38,446 nucleotides of DNA from a virus. The stretch lies in IMG/VR virus record IMGVR_UViG_3300050175_000061, positions 1 to 38,446 of that record; one strand, written 5' to 3'. The position numbers and the translations under genes are program-made. Positions 25,896 through 32,890 of the stretch are shown piece after piece. How positions within the stretch are numbered: position 1 is the stretch's first letter; the number at the start of each line of letters is the position of its first letter. The notes below the pieces were generated by a model. That model did no database searches, was not told the origin of the DNA, and worked only from the letters and a program-made list of their open reading frames with translations.

Positions 25896-26204
25896 ATGAA
25901 AATCAAATTGATCATATCAATCGCACTGATCGCTCTACTCTGTGAGTGCAGTCCGAAAGTACAAGATTTTGAAGATAGCAGAGACCTCGTGTGGGTCAGG
26001 GTAGCAAGGAAAGAAGAAGTGTGGCACAAAGATACTTTTGAGGGAGGCTATGTGGAATATTTGTTGTTCGTACACTGCTTTAGCCAGTCTAAAATCCTGA
26101 TTTCGAAAAACCTAAACGTTTTGGAAGTCAACAGTTACACTTTCCGCAGAGTGTCTCAAGGCCAGTTCTACCACAAAAACGAATTGCTTAACGTGATACT
26201 TTGA
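25896..26204 (+). CDS. Predicted lipoprotein, copy 1 of a paralogous pair
   Basis: A 102-residue protein with an N-terminal signal (IKLIISIALIALL) and a lipobox-like LLCEC, with Cys18 the likely acylated residue. After the Cys it reads SPKVQDFEDSR and then WVRVARKEE. The protein at 31033 shares the Cys-Ser-x-Lys start, the EDSR and WVRVARKE segments, a central LFVH/LYVH strand and the FYHKNEL/YYHNSEL end, so the two are clearly paralogues. Phage lipoproteins are often made early and block entry of other phages; that role is inferred only. It stands in the replication operon between nuclease and helicase. Confidence 0.78.
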   Translation: MKIKLIISIALIALLCECSPKVQDFEDSRDLVWVRVARKEEVWHKDTFEGGYVEYLLFVHCFSQSKILISKNLNVLEVNSYTFRRVSQGQFYHKNELLNVIL

Positions 26205-26245
26205 CCAAATCTAATGTAGTTTTTAACTTTAATAATATAAGAAAT

Positions 26246-26419
26246 ATGGATTCCAAAACAAGAATTATCGCCAGAAACATGGCTTGGGAAAGGTGTAAAG
26301 GGGAGCTAAATAGTATCATGCACACATTTGTAGTATCAGAAAGGTCAAAGTTTAGAGCCTTTAAAAAAACATGTCAGGAGTTGACAGAGCGAGTGGAAAG
26401 AGGACGGCTGCTCGAATAA
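26246..26419 (+). CDS. Small helical hypothetical protein
   Basis: A 57-residue protein (MDSKTRIIARNMAWERCKGELN at the start, shown here as MDSKTRIIARNMAWERCKG). The ATG at 246 bases into 26 kb, position 26246, follows an AT-rich leader; a TTG at 26201 is in frame but would overlap the lipoprotein stop. The sequence is a continuous charged helix. Small proteins with an A-W-E-R-x-K-G-E-L pattern occur in phages of Bacteroidota near replication genes, but a function is not known to me. Confidence 0.6.
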   Translation: MDSKTRIIARNMAWERCKGELNSIMHTFVVSERSKFRAFKKTCQELTERVERGRLLE

Positions 26420-26448
26420 CTTTCCATAACACTAAAAAACATAGATTT

Positions 26449-27843
26449 ATGTTACAAGAATCAAACCTTCACAAATACCAAAAGACAGGGGTAGATCATG
26501 TATTAAATAATCCTTTCTGCGGGCTGTTCTTTGATATGGGTCTGGGGAAGACTGCCACTACGCTCACCGCGCTAAATTGGCTTATGAACGTTGACCTAGA
26601 AATAAGTCGAGTTTTAATAATAGCGCCCAAAAGGGTGGTGGAGAGCGTGTGGTCTGCAGAGATCGAGAAATGGGAACATTTAAAAAACCTACGGGTATCT
26701 AAGGTGTCAGGCTGTGAAAAGCAGAGGATACAAGCCTTAAAATCAGATGCAGATATATTCTTGCTTGGGAGGGATAATGTGGCTTGGCTGTGTGGACATT
26801 TCGGAGGTTTGAAACTCCCCTTTGACATGCTGGTCATCGACGAATCTAGCAGTTTCAAAAACCCTAACTCACAGCGGTTCAAAGCTCTGAGGCGCGTGCA
26901 ACCTTCTTTTGATAGAGTTGTCCTTCTGACAGGCACACCTGCCCCTAACGGGCTGGCCGATCTGTGGAGTCAGATATATTTGCTAGATAGAGGAGAGAGG
27001 CTAGGGAAGACACTGGAGAGTTTCAGGAACGATTTCGTTAAACCAGATAAGTATAATGGTGCGATCGTATACAGCTACAAGATAAGGAGTAAAGATCACG
27101 AAAAGAAGCTGTACGATAACATAAAAGACATCTGCCTATCCATGAAAGCGGATGATTATTTAGAGCTGCCAGATAGGGTGGACAACTTCGTGGAAGTTGA
27201 GTTTACTCCGAAACTAAAGGCTGAATATGAGTCTTTCGAAGAAGAAAAAGTTTTAGAGCTGAAAGAACAAAACGAGGAGATAACAGCTGTTAACGCCGCA
27301 GCGCTGTACATGAAATTGTTGCAGTTCAGCAATGGCGCTATATATGGAGATGACGGAGATTGGCACGAGGTTCACAGACTAAAGCTAGACGCGCTTAATG
27401 AGATAGTAGAAAACGCAAACGGTGTACCTGTGCTAGTAGCCTACTCCTTCAAGCATGATATGGAGCGTATTTTGAAAGCTTTAAAAAAATACAACCCTGT
27501 GCAGTTTGATGGGGATGAACACGTCAGGGCTTGGAACAGGTGTGAGATACCAGTTATGGTAATGCACCCTGCTAGCGGTGGTCACGGCCTAAACCTCCAA
27601 TCTGGCGGCAACCTCATCGTGTGGTTTGGGCTGCCTAGAAGCCTAGAGTTGTATCAGCAATTTAACGCCAGAATTCTCAGACAGGGAGCGGATTTCAAAA
27701 ACATAGTTATTCATCACTTGTGCGCTAAAGGCACAATGGACGGGGACGTTATGGCTGGATTGAGAAGGAAAACTAGCCTACAAGATGCACTGCTTGCAGC
27801 TGTCAAAGCCAAGATAGCTAAATACCTGAGAGACCAATTTTAA
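26449..27843 (+). CDS. SNF2-like / DEAD-box superfamily 2 helicase
   Basis: A 464-residue protein from ATG 26449. Helicase motifs are clear: the Q-like HKYQKTGV near residue 8, motif I FDMGLGKT near 28-35, Ia IIAPKRVVESVW, motif II VIDESSSFKN near 129, motif III LLTGTPAPN near 160, and motifs V/VI in HGLNLQSGGNLIV and QFNARILRQG near 405. The short, single-protein SNF2 form is common in phage replication modules. It could remodel forks or recombination intermediates. An in-frame ATG at 26371 overlaps the preceding gene and adds 26 residues unlike the family, so I prefer 26449. Confidence 0.88.
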   Translation: MLQESNLHKYQKTGVDHVLNNPFCGLFFDMGLGKTATTLTALNWLMNVDLEISRVLIIAPKRVVESVWSAEIEKWEHLKNLRVSKVSGCEKQRIQALKSDADIFLLGRDNVAWLCGHFGGLKLPFDMLVIDESSSFKNPNSQRFKALRRVQPSFDRVVLLTGTPAPNGLADLWSQIYLLDRGERLGKTLESFRNDFVKPDKYNGAIVYSYKIRSKDHEKKLYDNIKDICLSMKADDYLELPDRVDNFVEVEFTPKLKAEYESFEEEKVLELKEQNEEITAVNAAALYMKLLQFSNGAIYGDDGDWHEVHRLKLDALNEIVENANGVPVLVAYSFKHDMERILKALKKYNPVQFDGDEHVRAWNRCEIPVMVMHPASGGHGLNLQSGGNLIVWFGLPRSLELYQQFNARILRQGADFKNIVIHHLCAKGTMDGDVMAGLRRKTSLQDALLAAVKAKIAKYLRDQF

Positions 27844-27926
27844 AATTTTTTTTAATGAAAACAGCAAAATAATTTTTATTTCAATTTGAGTTGTGTACTT
27901 TTACAGTAAATCAAAGTTACAAAGAC

Positions 27927-28292
27927 GTGAAAATCTTACCTTCCAAAAAGTCAAAAGGGTTGTGCCAAGCTTACAGGTGCGCAAGTCTACACTCTAAAAA
28001 AGACCGATTCTGCCACAAGCATAGGAAAAGATATCAGAAAGAGCATAATGAGGCGGTGTACGTTTTTGGGATGCTTAAACAAAACGCTAGGCGGCGGAAC
28101 AAGCCTTTCAAACTTACGATTAGGCAGTTCAGGGAATTTTGCCGATCAACTAACTATTTAGAGAATAGAGGTAAAAATAAAAGTTCTGCCACTGTAGACA
28201 GGATTGACCCCGCAAAAGGTTACGAGGTTGGTAACATACAGGTCATGAGCCTTTCGGACAACAGCCGTAAAGCAGATAAAGCACCTTTTTAA
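27927..28292 (+). CDS. HNH-type endonuclease with N-terminal zinc site
   Basis: A protein of about 121 residues. The N-terminal part has a likely zinc site, LCQAYRC followed by FCHKHRKRY. The C-terminal part carries ATVDRIDPAKGYEVGNIQVMS and DNSRKADKA, the D-R-I-D ... G-Y ... N-I-Q-V ... N pattern of one HNH class. Such genes are often free-standing homing-type nucleases. I chose GTG 27927 because 27891-27926 looks like AT-rich leader; a TTG at 27891 is in frame. It lies between the helicase and the thymidylate-synthase-like gene with no overlap. Confidence 0.72.
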   Translation: MKILPSKKSKGLCQAYRCASLHSKKDRFCHKHRKRYQKEHNEAVYVFGMLKQNARRRNKPFKLTIRQFREFCRSTNYLENRGKNKSSATVDRIDPAKGYEVGNIQVMSLSDNSRKADKAPF

Positions 28293-28303
28293 ATACAGAA
28301 AAC

Positions 28304-29326
28304 ATGAGACAGTTTCTAAAAAACATAGAGTTGATTTTGTCGAAAGGCGAAAGATCAGATTCAAAGGAGTACAAAGGCTTAAAAGAGGTAAAGTTGTATA
28401 ACGTGAAAGCCGAGTATGATTTGCGTGGTGGCTTCCCTATAGAAACAACCACCAGAGCCAGTTTCAGACTCGCGGTGGCAGAGTTCCTGTGGTTCTTGCA
28501 AGGTGGGCAAAACATACACTTCCTTAAAAAATTAAACTGCAACATCTGGGACGAGGAAGCTTGGTATACATACTTAGATGTTTGCAACTCCCATGGATTT
28601 GCCCCGAAGAATTTCAGAGATTTCATTTTAAGTATTAAAGGTTTCACTGACACGACCTTTAATGGGTACTCCTTGGGGGACGTGCGAGATGCTCCTGGTT
28701 TGGGGTGGCGGGGGGATTTCAACACTGTAAAAAACATCGTTAACGCAATGTTAGTTGAAGGTGGGTCGAAGTGTGCGACTCTATACCCCAAGGGGCTTAA
28801 AGAAGGACGCAGCTTGAAATCACACGGGGCTTGTTTTTCAACGAGATGGGTTAACAACTCCTATAGGATTTCGTGTTTAGAAGGTAGAATGTCGAGACAA
28901 TACATACACTCGTTGCGCAAAGCGAGCATTGTAGAGGCAGAGGAAAAGTTGAACAGATTAGGCGTACCAAAATACACGCTGAATTGCGACTACTACCAAC
29001 CGCGCGCAGAGATGTTAAAAGACGCGCCTCATAGATTGATGACCTTCGCCCTCTTAACTGAGAGACTTTCAGGTGCGTGCGGATATATACCTGGAGTCTT
29101 ATACCAACATTTGGGTGAAGCTTTCATCTATGAAGCTCATAAAGACTCCGCCTACAAGGTACTGGAGAGAGAACCTTTCGCTGCACCAAGGCTGAGAGTG
29201 TCTCAAGACCTTAATCTCGCATCCATTAGGGCGAAGGATATACTGCCTGGCAGCATGCATGATTACAGCCTTGATGGATATGAAGCACATAAACACATTC
29301 GGCCTAGTGCCGTTAAACATTTATGA
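28304..29326 (+). CDS. Divergent thymidylate-synthase-fold enzyme
   Basis: A 340-residue ThyA-like protein. The fold is visible at both ends: YDLRGGFPIETTTR near 38-51, AEFLWFLQGGQNIHFLK near 60-77 followed by NIWDEEA, and GYIPGVLYQHLGEAFIYEAH near 262-281 with DYSLDGYEAHKHIRP near the end. The catalytic Cys is probably Cys177 in HGACFSTRW, but the usual P-C-H context is absent. The YQRS segment is YQPRAE, and the Asn that reads the pyrimidine in PFNIASYALL is replaced by Arg in APHRLMTFALL. An insertion separates the Cys region from this part. Substrate may not be dUMP. Stop overlaps the next ATG. Confidence 0.8.
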   Translation: MRQFLKNIELILSKGERSDSKEYKGLKEVKLYNVKAEYDLRGGFPIETTTRASFRLAVAEFLWFLQGGQNIHFLKKLNCNIWDEEAWYTYLDVCNSHGFAPKNFRDFILSIKGFTDTTFNGYSLGDVRDAPGLGWRGDFNTVKNIVNAMLVEGGSKCATLYPKGLKEGRSLKSHGACFSTRWVNNSYRISCLEGRMSRQYIHSLRKASIVEAEEKLNRLGVPKYTLNCDYYQPRAEMLKDAPHRLMTFALLTERLSGACGYIPGVLYQHLGEAFIYEAHKDSAYKVLEREPFAAPRLRVSQDLNLASIRAKDILPGSMHDYSLDGYEAHKHIRPSAVKHL

Positions 29327-29967
29327 AAAAGAGCATGAAAGAATTAATGAGAATATTAGTGGCTTGTGAAGAGAGTCAAGCTGTAACAAAAGAGCTAAGG
29401 GCAAGAGGGCATGAGGCATTTTCCTGTGACATATTGCCTTGTAGCGGAGGTCACCCAGAGTGGCACGTGCAGCGAGATGTAACAAGTCTGTTAAAAAGGA
29501 AGTGGGACATGATCATTGCTTTCCCCCCTTGTACGTTCTTGACTGTGTCTGGGAATAGGTGGTTTAATGTAGAGGAATACGGGGAGAAAGCTATAAAAAG
29601 GCAAGAGAGTAGGGAAAAAGCAATTGACTTTTTTATGTTGCTTGCAAACGCAAATTGCGAAAATATAGCTATTGAAAACCCAGTCGGTGTAATGAGCAGT
29701 GTGTGGAGAAAACCTGATCAAATAATAAACCCTTATCAGTTTGGCGACCCTGTGGAAAAGAAAACGTGCCTTTGGCTAAAAGGCTTACCTAAATTGAAAC
29801 CTACCAACGTGGTGAAACCACCAGAGAGAGTGATTTTCGAAAGTGGAAAATCGATGGGTGCGTGGATGGCCGACACCTGGAATCTGCCAAAAAAAGAAAT
29901 AGCTAAATCGAGAAGTAAAACCTTTCCTGGTATCGCAAAAGCCATTGCAGAACAGTGGGCGATCTGA
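29323..29967 (+). CDS. C5-cytosine methyltransferase-like protein
   Basis: A 214-residue protein with a shortened methyltransferase pattern: RILVACEESQAVTKELRARG at the S-adenosylmethionine site (no F-x-G-x-G), a FSCDILPCSGGHPEW strand, and FPPCTFLTVSGNRWF near residue 66, the Pro-Cys motif of C5-cytosine methylases. IAIENPVGVM near 115 matches the E-N-V motif region. Related short proteins are widespread in phages, where activity is mostly unproven. It overlaps the thymidylate-synthase-like gene as ATGA, so the two may modify nucleotides or DNA together. In-frame ATGs at 29335 and 29347 are possible starts. Confidence 0.75.
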   Translation: MKKSMKELMRILVACEESQAVTKELRARGHEAFSCDILPCSGGHPEWHVQRDVTSLLKRKWDMIIAFPPCTFLTVSGNRWFNVEEYGEKAIKRQESREKAIDFFMLLANANCENIAIENPVGVMSSVWRKPDQIINPYQFGDPVEKKTCLWLKGLPKLKPTNVVKPPERVIFESGKSMGAWMADTWNLPKKEIAKSRSKTFPGIAKAIAEQWAI

Positions 29968-29997
29968 TATAGAAGGTGTATAAAAACTAAAAAGAAC

Positions 29998-30273
29998 ATG
30001 AAAGAATTAATCAAACTGTACAAAAGGCTTTATGTAAAAAGAGAGTGTTTTGAAATGCATAAAAACATTGAACACAAAAGGATTGGCGATTTTTTAAATA
30101 TACGTCAAATAGGAAGAGCCTTTGTATGCTTCTCGGACAACTCTGAAAAGGTGTGGGACCCGATCGAGACCAGCGATGACAATTTTGCGCCCCCAAAAGA
30201 AGATAGAGGTCACCCTGAAATGTGGAAATCAGGTAATTGGCGGTGGTTTATTTCCTTTTTTCACAACATGTAA
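29998..30273 (+). CDS. Hypothetical protein
   Basis: A 91-residue protein, charged, with two Trp-containing segments near the end (PEMWKSGNWRWF). The first 20 residues are basic. The start sequence ATGAAAGAATTAAT is the same as at 29335 in the preceding gene, which may be chance or a small duplication. No motif or family is recognised. It belongs to the accessory stretch after the modification genes. Confidence 0.6.
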   Translation: MKELIKLYKRLYVKRECFEMHKNIEHKRIGDFLNIRQIGRAFVCFSDNSEKVWDPIETSDDNFAPPKEDRGHPEMWKSGNWRWFISFFHNM

Positions 30274-30294
30274 ACTTAGATAGATAAAACTGAT

Positions 30295-30823
30295 ATGAAA
30301 CAATCACATTTAAAATTTTTAAAAAGAAACGGCTACTGTGCGACTTCTAGCGGCTTTGTTGACTCGCAACCAGATTTGCAAACGCTGTGGAGCGTTTGCG
30401 AAAGGGGGAGATTGGATGATGTGGCTATGCCATAAAGTATACGCGAACCATAGGCTGATGTCTCTTGCTGTGGCTCGTCACGCTAAAACGGTTATCCATT
30501 TTATGGAGGACGAAAAGGTAATAAAAGCTCTAGAAGCCACAGAGGTGTACGGCCTTGGGGGAGTGGCTGTGCCTACGGAAATATTTTCAGTTTCACTTTC
30601 GCCGTCGTATTGTACGAGTTTTAGTAGAAAAGAACTTTCTCACGACTCCGCTACCGCAGCTTGCAAATACACTTATGGCTACTCCTCAAAACCTTGGTTG
30701 GCAGCCGCGAGTTCTTCTGATGCGGCATACGATAGTGTTTTGAACCAAAAACAATCCGCAGACATCTGCAGAGAAATATTAACCGAAGAATTTAACAAGA
30801 AACTAAAAGAACTAGGACTATGA
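30295..30823 (+). CDS. Phage accessory protein gene interrupted by a +1 frameshift in a G5 run
   Basis: Frame 1 from ATG 30295 reads MKQSHLKFLKRNGYCATSS and on to LWSVCERG; frame 2 from about 30407 continues GDWMMWLCHKVYANHRL. Together they give the pattern W-x-x-C-x-x-G-D-W-M-x-W followed by an H-L/F-M-x-D-E helix and a C-terminal ADICREILTEEF, which I know as a family of unknown function in many phages. The join lies in GGGGG at 30404-30408; with four Gs the gene would be one 175-residue frame. As written, frame 1 stops at 30433-30435 and the remainder would need another start (for example the in-frame codon at 30338). Confidence 0.65.
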
Positions 30824-31020
30824 TTCTACATTCATTAATGTCTAACGTTACAGGTAAATATAAAATAGGGAAATTACTACCTGTGATAAATGTGATAACA
30901 TGTAATATAGTTATCTACTGGGTACGCCCTGAAATATACCACGGATACATATTTGGAATAATATTTAGCTTTTCTATACTACATACTGATACGATAGACA
31001 ATATAAAATTAAAAACTTAA
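30820..31020 (+). CDS. Small two-pass membrane protein
   Basis: A 66-residue protein overlapping the previous stop as ATGA. Two hydrophobic segments are visible (LLPVINVITCNIVIYWV and YIFGIIFSFSIL), joined by a short charged turn, with a basic end. It precedes the second lipoprotein gene. A membrane-associated accessory function, for instance exclusion of other phages, would fit the pair, but that is inference. Confidence 0.6.
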   Translation: MILHSLMSNVTGKYKIGKLLPVINVITCNIVIYWVRPEIYHGYIFGIIFSFSILHTDTIDNIKLKT

Positions 31021-31032
31021 GGTGCTAAAACT

Positions 31033-31347
31033 ATGAAATTTATAATATTAACACTACTGACATTGAATTTAATAAGTTGCTCACAAAAAATTTATGACTA
31101 CGAAGACAGTAGAAGTGGTTATTGGGTAAGAGTTGCCAGAAAAGAAAAAGAGATAAACAGTAATGTTTTCATGTTTGATCGCGAGGACGTTGTCTACAAG
31201 CTATACGTCCACAAATTCACAAAACATGGTAGCCCACTTTTGGAAAGGTTGTATGCTATGGGAGTTTCAGAGTATGTTTTTGAAAGGGCGTTATCTGACA
31301 ACTACTACCATAATAGTGAGCTTCAAAGAAAAACTGAACAAATATGA
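31033..31347 (+). CDS. Predicted lipoprotein, copy 2 of a paralogous pair
   Basis: A 104-residue protein with a signal peptide (FIILTLLTLNLI) and lipobox LISC, Cys16 likely acylated. The mature part begins SQKIYDYEDSR and contains WVRVARKEKE, KLYVHKF and YYHNSEL. These segments align in order with the lipoprotein at 25896, showing common descent, while the DNA and the middle have diverged considerably. An extra few residues lie after the second block. It stands apart from the replication operon in the accessory stretch, so the two copies may be made at different times. Confidence 0.75.
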   Translation: MKFIILTLLTLNLISCSQKIYDYEDSRSGYWVRVARKEKEINSNVFMFDREDVVYKLYVHKFTKHGSPLLERLYAMGVSEYVFERALSDNYYHNSELQRKTEQI

Positions 31348-31374
31348 TAGCTATATTAAAAATCGGCAGCGATA

Positions 31375-31515
31375 ATGCACGGTCAAGGTCAAGGTCAAGG
31401 TCAAGGTCACGGTTACGGTCAAGGTCAAGGTCATGGTCAGGGTCAGGGTCATTCTAAAGAAAAGGAGAAGTTAATTAAGTTTAATATGCCCCCATTGTGT
31501 CGATGGGGGCTATAA
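31375..31515 (+). CDS. 46-residue Gly-Gln-rich microprotein
   Basis: The ORF begins MHGQGQGQGQGHGYGQ and continues as alternating Gly with Gln/His/Tyr up to residue 25, then a basic SKEKEKLIKF part. It is encoded by a GGTCAA-type hexamer repeat. The end overlaps a GC-rich hairpin at 31488-31510. I cannot tell whether it is translated; the reading frame is fully open and in a normal intergenic place between two genes. Compositions like this are seen in low-complexity, self-associating proteins. No family known. Confidence 0.4.
   Translation: MHGQGQGQGQGHGYGQGQGHGQGQGHSKEKEKLIKFNMPPLCRWGL
31379..31451 (+). repeat. GGTCAA-type hexamer tandem repeat
   Basis: About twelve consecutive hexamers of the form GGTCAA/GGTCAC/GGTCAT/GGTCAG/GGTTAC between the genes ending at 31347 and starting at 31526. 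The repeats are in the frame of the 31375 microprotein and change mostly in third codon positions or between Gln and His, which suggests selection on the Gly-Gln/His pattern or simple slippage. Confidence 0.85.
31488..31510 (+). other. GC-rich perfect hairpin before the 31526 gene
   Basis: GCCCCCAT (31488-31495) and ATGGGGGC (31503-31510) form a perfect 8-bp stem with a 7-nt loop. No T run follows, so it is not a classical intrinsic terminator. It ends 15 nt before the GTG at 31526 and close to an AGGAG sequence, so it could shape translation of that gene. Confidence 0.55.
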
Positions 31516-31525
31516 ATCAGGAGAC

Positions 31526-31981
31526 GTGAAAAACATAGGAAAAGTAATAAACTGGTTTGATGAAAACTACGTGGAAGAGCCGGCCTTCGCTATGGTATTG
31601 CTGGCGGATTTCTCCCGTAAGACTCTTTTGGACGTCGATTTCATTTATGGGATCTGCAGATTCACTAAAGAGAATAAACTTTCGAGCAGACACCTAAAGG
31701 TGGAGCTTGCATATCTATCAATTTTTCTAAACGACCTCTGCCCCGCTCGATCTCCAAAAAGTAGAAAGGTATTGGAGTACGTATACTGTTTCATTCTCGA
31801 AGAATATAATTGCCGAAGGATGGAAGTGAAATGTATAATGATCCACTTCCTCTATCACAATCGGCCTTGCCCAATATCTAAGGTATTTTCCACAATTGAG
31901 GAAGCTAGACTATTGGGTATGAAGCCTATTGATGTGTGTAAAATATCCGTGGAGCTGGACGAGACACTAGAAAACCTCTGA
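31526..31981 (+). CDS. Hypothetical protein with a Shine-Dalgarno-like leader
   Basis: A 151-residue helical protein starting with GTG. AGGAG lies 3 nt upstream of the start codon region (CAGGAGACGTG), unusual in this genome, and a stable hairpin lies just before it. The sequence has several Cys (CRF, LCPARS, YCFILEEYNC, KCIMI) and basic patches but no motif I recognise. Its hydrophobic face suggests a folded helical bundle. It belongs to the same accessory stretch as the 32027 gene. Confidence 0.62.
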   Translation: MKNIGKVINWFDENYVEEPAFAMVLLADFSRKTLLDVDFIYGICRFTKENKLSSRHLKVELAYLSIFLNDLCPARSPKSRKVLEYVYCFILEEYNCRRMEVKCIMIHFLYHNRPCPISKVFSTIEEARLLGMKPIDVCKISVELDETLENL

Positions 31982-32026
31982 CAATACCAGACATTTAAAT
32001 ATTACATAAACTAAATAAATTAAACT

Positions 32027-32452
32027 ATGTTAAATTCAAAAGTTAAAACTGTTAAATCCAAAGGGTTTGTAAAAAGTTTCAATGAGCTGGCGAACCGAAT
32101 AGGTTCAAAACTGGAGGGTATTTCATCATCCAATGCGCCCTCGTATGATGCCATAAACCCCGATCACTACAAAAAATATAGTCTGGAGTCCATACAAATC
32201 ATGGAGTCCGCATGGGGCCCAGAAAAGGTCGCTGTGTACTGTGAAATATCAGCCTTCAAATACCGTATGCGTATGGGGAATAAGCCTGCTAGCACCGTGT
32301 CCGAGGACTTGAAGAAAGAGGAGTGGTATCTAAGAAAAGCTAAGGAAATGAGAAGTAAGATAGACCCTTTTAGATCATCTAAATCCAAAATGGAATTCCA
32401 AGTGAAATCTGAGGATGTTGTAAAAAGAAAACACCGCACCCATGGTAACTAA
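32027..32452 (+). CDS. DUF3310-type protein
   Basis: A 141-residue protein with a clear DUF3310 pattern: INPDHYKKYSLESIQIME near residues 43-60, a following helix EKVAVYCEISAFKYRMRMGNK and SEDLKKEEWYLRKA near 95-110. Proteins of this family are small and common in phages; some annotations call them nucleotide kinases, which is not proven. The first 40 residues form a basic extension not typical of the core. The stop overlaps the next gene by 11 nt. Confidence 0.82.
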   Translation: MLNSKVKTVKSKGFVKSFNELANRIGSKLEGISSSNAPSYDAINPDHYKKYSLESIQIMESAWGPEKVAVYCEISAFKYRMRMGNKPASTVSEDLKKEEWYLRKAKEMRSKIDPFRSSKSKMEFQVKSEDVVKRKHRTHGN

Positions 32453-32699
32453 AAGGAAACAAGATCCTAGGTCACTGGAGGCTTACATTGAGGAGTGTCA
32501 TACAGATAAGAAGCTCAGAAGGTTGAAACATTTGAAGATTGCGCTGGCTGTGATCTCGATTGCAGGGCTTTGGACGGTTAGAGGGAGAGCCGAAGGGTCA
32601 GCAATCGTGGTAATATTAAGCACATTAGTTTACATTTATATGGGTTATGAGACCTCGAAAAGGAAAGCTGACATAAGGGACAACTACACAGGTCTGTAA
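32442..32699 (+). CDS. Two-pass membrane protein
   Basis: An 85-residue protein with a charged N-terminus (about 1-30), two hydrophobic segments (LKIALAVISIAGLWTV; AIVVILSTLVYIYMGY) and a charged end. It starts inside the previous gene and is the last gene before the strong terminator at 32737. No family recognised. Confidence 0.6.
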   Translation: MVTKRKQDPRSLEAYIEECHTDKKLRRLKHLKIALAVISIAGLWTVRGRAEGSAIVVILSTLVYIYMGYETSKRKADIRDNYTGL

Positions 32700-32736
32700 A
32701 TTTTTAAGTTAAATTTAAGTTGGAGAGTTAATTTTA

Positions 32737-32767
32737 AACCTCAAGGTTCATGCCTTGGGGTTTTTTT
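32737..32767 (+). terminator. Strong intrinsic terminator closing the accessory operon
   Basis: AACCTCAAGG (32737-32746) pairs with CCTTGGGGTT (32753-32762) as a 10-bp stem with one T-G wobble and a 6-nt loop, followed by further T residues to 32767. An outer AT-rich inverted repeat (AGTTAATTTTAA at 32726 and its complement at 32772-32783) flanks it. It separates the long upstream transcript from the palindrome and the early promoter. Confidence 0.85.
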
Positions 32768-32890
32768 ATAGTTAAAATTAACTTTTAAGCTCACCTGTTT
32801 TAGCTATTTTAAGTCAAAATTAAAGTTTTCAATTCTGTGTGTTTGGTGTGGATTTTCATAACCCTTTGATACTTAGTGTGTTACCGCCCC

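Noticed and set aside
31379-31451. GGTCAA repeats as a CRISPR array
   Set aside because: The units are contiguous hexamers without spacers and there are no cas genes.
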